DNA of 35,657 bases from DATJFH01 sp035495815 (lineage in GTDB: Bacteria; Acidobacteriota; Terriglobia; Bryobacterales; Bryobacteraceae), in NCBI GenBank assembly GCA_035495815.1, contig DATJFH010000034.1, positions 1 through 35,657 of the forward strand. The letters are read 5' to 3'. The notes below the pieces were generated by a model. That model worked only from the letters and a program-made list of their open reading frames with translations. It searched no databases and was not told the origin of the DNA. Below are positions 31,164 to 35,657 of the stretch, one piece after another. Position numbers and translations under genes: made by a program. Within the stretch, counting starts at the first letter, position 1. Every line of letters begins with the position of its first letter.

Positions 31164-33089
31164 ATGGCGAGTCCCAAAGCGAACAAGATCTACGAGTTCG
31201 GCCCCTTCCTCCTGGATGCAGGCAAGCGGCTGCTTTACCGCGAAGGCCAGCTCGTCCCGCTGCCGCCCAAGGTCCTGGAGACGCTGCTGATCCTTGTGGA
31301 AAACTCGGGAACCGTGATCGACAAGGAAACACTGTTGAGCAGTGTCTGGCCGGATACCTTCGTCGACGAGAACAACCTGGCGCAAAATATCTCGGTGCTG
31401 CGGCGGGCGCTCGGAAGCGGCGATTCCCGGATCGAGACCATCCCCAAGCGCGGTTACCGCTTGATAGCTCCTGTTCGTACGCCCGAGCCACCGCGAATTG
31501 TCGAGCCGCCCGAGGACCCACCCGCGCCGAGGCCAGGTTTGCAAAAAAGGACCAAGTGGATCGCCGCTATCTTCCTGGTGGCGGCATTGGCGGCCACTGC
31601 CTCCTTTGTGAGGCTGCGTTCTTCTGCCGTGCGGGCGATGGCGGTGCTTCCCCTGCAAAATCTATCCGGCAACCCCCAGGATGAGTACCTTGCCGACGGC
31701 CTCACCGAGTTGCTTATCAGCGACTTGGCCAAGCTCGGGGGGCTTAAAGTGATTTCGCGGACTTCCTCAATGCACTTCAAGAACACGCGGATGAAACTGC
31801 CGGAAATCGCCAGAGAATTGAAAGTCGACACCCTCCTCGAAGGGTCTGTGCTGCGGTCCGGAGACCGCATACGCGTCACCGTGCAGCTGATTCGAGGCGC
31901 GACCGAGGCCCGCATCTGGTCGAAGGTCTATGAGCAGGACATCCGGGACCTGTCCGATTTGCAAGTGGATATCCCCCTGACCATCGCGCACGAGGCTGGA
32001 TTGCAGATGGGCGGCCAAACTCGCCTGACCGAGCGCCGCCCCCTGAATCGCGAGGCGTTCGAGGAGTACTTGCGGGGACGCCACGCCTGGAACAAGCGCT
32101 CGCCGGCGGAGATCCAGAAGGCGATAGCCCACTTCGAGAAGGCGATTGACCTGGACGCCGCGTATTCGCTTCCCTACGCCGGGCTCGCCGACGCGTACAA
32201 TCAACTCGGCACCCATTTGATCGGCCTCAGGCGCGCGCGGGAAACTCGCCCGCTCGCCATCGCGGCGGCCTTGAAGGCGATCGAAATCGACCCCGAATCA
32301 GCCGAAGCCCATGCGGCCCTCGGCTACGCCAAAATGTACGACTGGGACTGGCCGCAGGCCGAACTGGAACTGCGCCGCGCCATCGAATTGAATCCTTCCT
32401 ACGGCGCCGTCCGCCTCTGGTACGCGGCTTACCTGCAACAGAACGGAAAGCATCGCGAGGCCATCGACCAGGCGCTCAAGGCTCTGGAATTGGACCCGCT
32501 CTCGCTGATCGTCAGAACACAGGTCGGGTGGAGCTACGCTCACGCCGGTGACTTCTCAAAGGCTTTTCCGTATTTTCAGGACGTGGTGCAGCAGGATCCC
32601 GCCAACCTGTGGGGTCAATGGCAGCTTGGCCAGGCGTACATGTACACGGGCAAATACCCGCAGGCTATCGAAGTGCTCGAACGAGCCGCGGCTGGATACC
32701 AGCGCGCGCCGGCGCTGCTCGGTACCTTGGGAGCGGCATACGCGCTGGCCGGCCGCACAAGAGACGCCGAAAAGTTGATCGAAGAACTGAGCGATCTCTC
32801 AAAACGGCGGTATGTCTCCGCGCACGCCTTTACATGGATTTACCTGGGCCTGGGCGACAAGGACCGCGCGTTTGAATCGATGCGGCACGAGTATGAGGAC
32901 CGTTCCAATTGCGTCGCCTGGCACCCGGTCTGGCGCCTGCTGGATGGTTCGCGCTCCGACCCGCGCTATCTCGATCTGATGAGCCGGATCGGGTTGTCCC
33001 ACCCCGCAGTGGCCCTCTCGCCAAAGACCATTCCCCTGATAAATGATCACCACCCGGTCGCTCGGCCTCCCCGGAACGGTGAGCAATAA
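31164..33089 (+). CDS. Membrane-anchored winged-helix regulator with TPR repeats (CadC-like)
   Basis: A 641-residue one-component regulator. Residues 8-105 are an OmpR/PhoB-type winged helix ('YEFGPFLLDAGKRLLYREGQ', 'LRRALGSGDSRIETIPKRGYR'). A single membrane helix follows at about 128-147. The extracytoplasmic part begins with a TolB/FlgO-like domain ('MAVLPLQNLSGNPQDEYLADG', 'VDTLLEGSVLRSGDRIRVT') and continues with several TPR motifs ('AAHAALGYAKMYDWDWPQAE'-type units) to about 600. Such proteins are abundant in Acidobacteriota and sense envelope conditions. GAAGG lies 6 bases before the ATG. It is divergent from the beta-helix gene. Its last few codons abut a methyltransferase remnant. 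Confidence 0.9.
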   Translation: MASPKANKIYEFGPFLLDAGKRLLYREGQLVPLPPKVLETLLILVENSGTVIDKETLLSSVWPDTFVDENNLAQNISVLRRALGSGDSRIETIPKRGYRLIAPVRTPEPPRIVEPPEDPPAPRPGLQKRTKWIAAIFLVAALAATASFVRLRSSAVRAMAVLPLQNLSGNPQDEYLADGLTELLISDLAKLGGLKVISRTSSMHFKNTRMKLPEIARELKVDTLLEGSVLRSGDRIRVTVQLIRGATEARIWSKVYEQDIRDLSDLQVDIPLTIAHEAGLQMGGQTRLTERRPLNREAFEEYLRGRHAWNKRSPAEIQKAIAHFEKAIDLDAAYSLPYAGLADAYNQLGTHLIGLRRARETRPLAIAAALKAIEIDPESAEAHAALGYAKMYDWDWPQAELELRRAIELNPSYGAVRLWYAAYLQQNGKHREAIDQALKALELDPLSLIVRTQVGWSYAHAGDFSKAFPYFQDVVQQDPANLWGQWQLGQAYMYTGKYPQAIEVLERAAAGYQRAPALLGTLGAAYALAGRTRDAEKLIEELSDLSKRRYVSAHAFTWIYLGLGDKDRAFESMRHEYEDRSNCVAWHPVWRLLDGSRSDPRYLDLMSRIGLSHPAVALSPKTIPLINDHHPVARPPRNGEQ

Positions 33090-33170
33090 TCCTCCCGGCT
33101 TGACTCCGCGCCGGGCAGTTTCGACCAGATTGCGTTGCAGATAGTAGCTCGCGTATCCCCGGTTTCCCCA
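33081..33170 (-). pseudogene. Remnant of a TehB-like methyltransferase gene
   Basis: On the minus strand this stretch encodes 'NRGYASYYLQRNLVETA' followed by 'RRGVKPGGLLL'. It aligns with residues of the intact methyltransferase at 27603-28166 ('NGGYA...FSYYLQRDLFEPARRGVKPGGLIL'). Relative to 27775-27900 it lacks exactly 33 bases, in frame, between 'GYA' and 'SYYL'. Neither the N-terminal SAM motif nor the C-terminus is present. It fills most of the gap between the regulator and the GlcG-like gene. Confidence 0.7.
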
Positions 33171-33186
33171 GCCATATGGTGTTACG

Positions 33187-33660
33187 ATGTTCCGCATGCG
33201 CACTCTGCTGGTATTGCTCCTCACTTCGCTCACGCTGCTTTGCGCGGCGGATCTCCCTGCCCGGAAATATCTGAACCTGGCCGCGATCAAAACCATGGTC
33301 GCCGCGGCCGAAGCCGAGGCTCACAAGAGGAACGTCCAGGTGACCATCTGTATCGTCGATGAAAGCGGTAACCTGTTGTTCCTCCAGAAGGCCGACGGTA
33401 AAGGTCTGAACACCATCCAGTTCGCCCAGAAGAAAGCGCGGCACGCAGCCATCTATCAGCAGCCGTCCAAGGCGTCCGCCGACCGGCTCAAAGGCGGCGA
33501 AACCCAGGTTCTGGCCTTCCCTGACGCCTTCCCCAACCAGGGAGGACTCCCGATCAAAGTGGATGGGCTGACGATCGGCGCAATCGCCTGCAGCGGAGCC
33601 GCCTCGGAAGTCGATGAGGCCATCTCTCAAGCCGGCATCGACGCCCTCCTGAAGAAGTAA
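33187..33660 (+). CDS. GlcG/HbpS family heme-binding-like protein
   Basis: A 157-residue exported protein (signal 'MRTLLVLLLTSLTLLCAA'; ATG 33196 is an alternative start giving the same signal). The body matches the HbpS/GlcG/DUF336 family: 'AAAEAEAHKRNVQVTICIVDESGNLLFLQKADG', 'AQKKARHAAIYQQPS', 'NQGGLPIKVDG' and 'TIGAIACSGA'. Family members bind heme or related ligands or act in glycolate or redox sensing. Here it stands alone, so no role can be fixed. Confidence 0.87.
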   Translation: MFRMRTLLVLLLTSLTLLCAADLPARKYLNLAAIKTMVAAAEAEAHKRNVQVTICIVDESGNLLFLQKADGKGLNTIQFAQKKARHAAIYQQPSKASADRLKGGETQVLAFPDAFPNQGGLPIKVDGLTIGAIACSGAASEVDEAISQAGIDALLKK

Positions 33661-33707
33661 CCGCTCCTTCAGGTTTTGGCCCTACATGCCGCCGCGGCTC
33701 GCCACGG

Positions 33708-33713
33708 TATAAT
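33708..33713 (+). promoter_or_regulatory. Perfect -10 box directly before the GT2 gene
   Basis: TATAAT ends 6 bases before the TTG start codon at 33720, so transcription would start at or next to the codon and give a leaderless message. No convincing -35 box is visible. Confidence 0.45.
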
Positions 33714-33719
33714 CCGGAA

Positions 33720-34448
33720 TTGCAATCGATCTCGATCATCATCCCCGCTTATAACGAGGAGAAGCGGCTGCCGTCCACGCTGGCCCGCGTCATCGAGTAT
33801 GTGGACAGCCAACCGCTCACATTCGCGGAGATCCTGGTAGTCGACGACGGTTCCCGTGATGGAACCGTGGCTGCCGTCTCGAGTCTCTCGGCGCGTCACC
33901 CGATCGTGCGTGTGCTGCGCAACCCGGGGAATCGCGGCAAGGGTTACTCCGTCCGCCACGCCATGCTCGAAGCAAAAGGTGAATGGGCCTTGTTCACCGA
34001 CGCCGATCTCTCCTCTCCTATTGAGGAACTACACAAGCTGGTCGCGGCGGCGGCGCGCGATTCCGCGCAGGTGGCCATTGGATCGCGCGCACTCGACCGC
34101 TCGCTGGTGGGCGTGCATCAGCCCTTGTTCCGCGAGTATGCCGGGCGTTTTTTCAACCTGGTCATGAGGATCGTCACCGGTCTCGAGTTCCACGATACCC
34201 AGTGCGGCTTCAAGCTGTTTCAAACCGCCGCCGCCCGCCGTATCTTCGCCCTCCAGCAATTGGAGCGATTCGGTTTCGACGCCGAGGTCCTCTACATCGC
34301 CCGGCGCCTCGGTTACCGCATCACCGAAGTCCCCGTGCGCTGGAATGACGTGGCCGGATCAAAGGTGGGAACGCTCCAGGGATTGAACGGATTCGCAGAT
34401 CTGGCGCGGATCCGCTTTAACGCCTGGACTGGAAAATATAAGGCTTGA
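33720..34448 (+). CDS. Glycosyltransferase family 2 (dolichyl-phosphate glucosyltransferase-like)
   Basis: A 242-residue GT-A enzyme that moves a sugar from a nucleotide donor to a polyprenyl phosphate or similar acceptor on the cytoplasmic face. Motifs: 'SIIIPAYNEEKRLPSTL', 'ILVVDDGSRDGT', 'GNRGKGYSVRHAML', the metal site 'FTDADLSSP', 'DTQCGFKLF' and 'RFGFDAEVLYIARRLG'. There is no membrane helix. The start is TTG 33720; no ATG exists before the conserved first strand, and a TATAAT six bases upstream suggests a leaderless message. It converges on the methyltransferase with a 3-base gap. Confidence 0.9.
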   Translation: MQSISIIIPAYNEEKRLPSTLARVIEYVDSQPLTFAEILVVDDGSRDGTVAAVSSLSARHPIVRVLRNPGNRGKGYSVRHAMLEAKGEWALFTDADLSSPIEELHKLVAAAARDSAQVAIGSRALDRSLVGVHQPLFREYAGRFFNLVMRIVTGLEFHDTQCGFKLFQTAAARRIFALQQLERFGFDAEVLYIARRLGYRITEVPVRWNDVAGSKVGTLQGLNGFADLARIRFNAWTGKYKA

Positions 34449-34451
34449 AAT

Positions 34452-35099
34452 TCACCGCCGCACAATCACTTCGCGCAGCTTGTCCCGCGCCAGGAAGAAC
34501 TTCAGGGACTCGAAATCCTGAAAAAGCTTTTCCAGGCTCCGGTTGTTGAAAACCTGCTCCGGTTTTCGCGGACCGCGGTCAGCTACCAGCAGCGTCTTCG
34601 AATCCTGAATGCGAAATGCATATTGGGAGACCGATTGCGCCTTCTCCTGCGCCTGAAAAACCGCGAACACATAGCTCCCCGGCTTGACGACGCGGAATAT
34701 CCGCTCCACCGTCGCCGCCAGCAGCGGAGCGCTCAGATACTCCAGCACATCCCACGCCAGCACGCCGTCAAACGAGCCCTCCGGATGATTCAGGTTCTGG
34801 CTCAGGAAATTTTCCACCCGGGGTTGGCCCTCCCCATTGCAGGCCAGGCTCAGGCTTCTCAGGAAATCTTCCGAATAAATCCGATGGCCCAGGTTGGTGA
34901 TGTAACTGACATTCGCCTGGTTCACTCCCGCCAGGTCCAGAATCGAGAGTCCCGATTCACCCTTGATGTAGCTGAAAAACTGATCGAGCCCGTTGCTGTG
35001 CCTGGCTGCGAACTCTTCGGTCCCGGAGGCGCGGCTTTGGTGCGGCAGTCCGGATCTTCCCGGGGCTGCTACTTCAGGCGACCCGGACTGCGATTGCAT
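34452..35099 (-). CDS. Methyltransferase-like protein with altered SAM loop
   Basis: A 215-residue protein (224 if TTG 35126 is used; I prefer ATG 35099). The general class I methyltransferase layout is present ('SFDGVLAWDVLEYL', 'RIFRVVKPGSYVFAVF'), but motif I reads 'ILDLAGVNQANVSYI' instead of DxGxGxG, and the acidic residue after strand 2 is in 'IYSEDFLRSL'. SAM binding may be weak or lost. It follows the bactofilin gene by 27-54 bases on the same strand and so may be co-expressed with it. Function unknown. Confidence 0.75.
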   Translation of the reverse strand: MQSQSGSPEVAAPGRSGLPHQSRASGTEEFAARHSNGLDQFFSYIKGESGLSILDLAGVNQANVSYITNLGHRIYSEDFLRSLSLACNGEGQPRVENFLSQNLNHPEGSFDGVLAWDVLEYLSAPLLAATVERIFRVVKPGSYVFAVFQAQEKAQSVSQYAFRIQDSKTLLVADRGPRKPEQVFNNRSLEKLFQDFESLKFFLARDKLREVIVRR

Positions 35100-35153
35100 G
35101 AGACCCCGAAGTCGTTCGCGAAACAAGATAGACAGCCCCTTCGAGAATCCAGG

Positions 35154-35603
35154 CTATTTGACTGCGTTGTTGGCAACCGGAACGTAGGCAGCGCCGGCGG
35201 CTGCGGCTTGCGGGCGTGGTTGAGCGGACTTCGCCTGCTCGCTCTTCACAATATCGATACTGCCCTTGAAATACGCGCCGTCTTCGATGATGATGCGCGC
35301 CGTCTTGATGTCCCCGACTAGCTTGGCGTCTTTGCGGATGTCGATCTTGTCGAGCGCTTCGACGTTCCCGTCGATGGTTCCGAGCACGACAATCTCCCGG
35401 GCCTTGATGCCTGCTCGCACCCGTCCGTTCGGCCCTACCGTCAGCCGATGATCGTTCAGCTCGATTGCTCCTTCGATTTCTCCATCCACGATCAAATCCT
35501 CGCGGCTGAAAATCTGACCTTTCACGGTCACCGATTTTCCGATACTGGCGGCGCCTCTCGCGGCTTCCTGATCCGGAGCGGTTCTTACAGGTGCGGTTGA
35601 CAT
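35154..35603 (-). CDS. Bactofilin family polymer-forming cytoskeletal protein
   Basis: A 149-residue bactofilin (DUF583). A short disordered N-terminus precedes a right-handed beta-helix core of short repeats: 'SVTVKGQIFSREDLIVDGEIEG', 'RVRAGIKAREIVVLGTIDGNV', 'KLVGDIKTARIIIEDGAYFKGSI'. A Pro/Ala-rich tail follows. Bactofilins self-assemble without nucleotides into membrane-associated filaments that place cell-wall enzymes and shape the cell. AGGGAGG lies 8 bases before the ATG. Some relatives sit beside M23 peptidases; here the neighbour is an altered methyltransferase. Confidence 0.93.
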   Translation of the reverse strand: MSTAPVRTAPDQEAARGAASIGKSVTVKGQIFSREDLIVDGEIEGAIELNDHRLTVGPNGRVRAGIKAREIVVLGTIDGNVEALDKIDIRKDAKLVGDIKTARIIIEDGAYFKGSIDIVKSEQAKSAQPRPQAAAAGAAYVPVANNAVK

Positions 35604-35657
35604 CGTTGGTCCCTCCCTAACGGACTCGGTAGTAGCAGGTGGCGTGCTGCTTACCCT

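Noticed and set aside
1..35657. CRISPR arrays, insertion sequences, integrases or prophage genes.
   Set aside because: No regularly spaced repeats, transposase or integrase motifs, or terminal inverted repeats were seen. The tRNA-Arg has no integrase beside it.

Overview
The window is a high-GC, densely coded bacterial segment that looks like Acidobacteriota, most likely the Bryobacterales / Candidatus Solibacter type. The basis is gene content rather than a marker gene: an LPS lipid A gene, a winged-helix/TPR regulator, a GMC oxidoreductase with a gluconate-dehydrogenase-type subunit 3, a cytochrome c/copper type II monooxygenase, a DUF4352 protein, a small LexA-like helix-turn-helix protein and a bactofilin. 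Many genes overlap as ATGA, so translational coupling is common.

Layout. 1-354: tail of a PQQ-type sugar dehydrogenase. 404-5720 (+): a tightly coupled run of lpxD, a LOG-family protein, a HAMP/SpoIIE phosphatase, NAD(P)HX repair and tsaE. 5859-6830 (-): a molybdopterin-binding protein with a terminator and a promoter. 7110-9409 (+): an L,D-transpeptidase, an M23 peptidase and a methyltransferase. 19683 down to 9412 (-): a ten-gene collinear block that starts at a strong sigma70-type promoter and a leader of about 400 nt. It runs GMC oxidoreductase, Tat-exported subunit 3, a membrane protein, SDR, DUF3237, a secreted protein, a FadL-type channel, a catalytically degraded SGNH protein, a large secreted protein and a CYTH protein. 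I infer uptake and oxidation of a hydrophobic substrate. 20215-20291: tRNA-Arg(UCG). 20473-28166: mixed short units, including ssb, a mutarotase, a copper monooxygenase, a phosphodiester glycosidase, a FrnE/DsbA-like protein and two methyltransferases. 31025 down to 28294 (-): a beta-helix gene broken by an in-frame TGA, DUF169, a MerT-like gene and a MerP-like HMA protein. 31164-35603: a transcriptional regulator, a methyltransferase gene remnant, a GlcG/HbpS protein, a GT2 glycosyltransferase, a divergent methyltransferase and a bactofilin.

The most striking observation is at 28758-29078 (-). A MerT-like membrane protein is continuous only if two consecutive in-frame TGA codons are read through. 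They sit exactly where MerT has its Cys-Cys pair. A perfect 8-bp hairpin with a GGC loop follows 17 nt later, which fits the bacterial SECIS pattern. This points to a tandem-selenocysteine (Sec-Sec) metal transporter, translationally coupled to an exported HMA metal-binding protein and downstream of a cysteine-rich DUF169 protein. Ordinary gene callers would lose the N-terminus of this gene.

Second-tier observations are the FadL/GMC operon with its SGNH pseudoenzyme, the long leader with a small ORF ahead of that operon, a methyltransferase fragment with a clean 33-nt in-frame deletion relative to an intact homologue 5.3 kb away, and the TGA-interrupted beta-helix gene.
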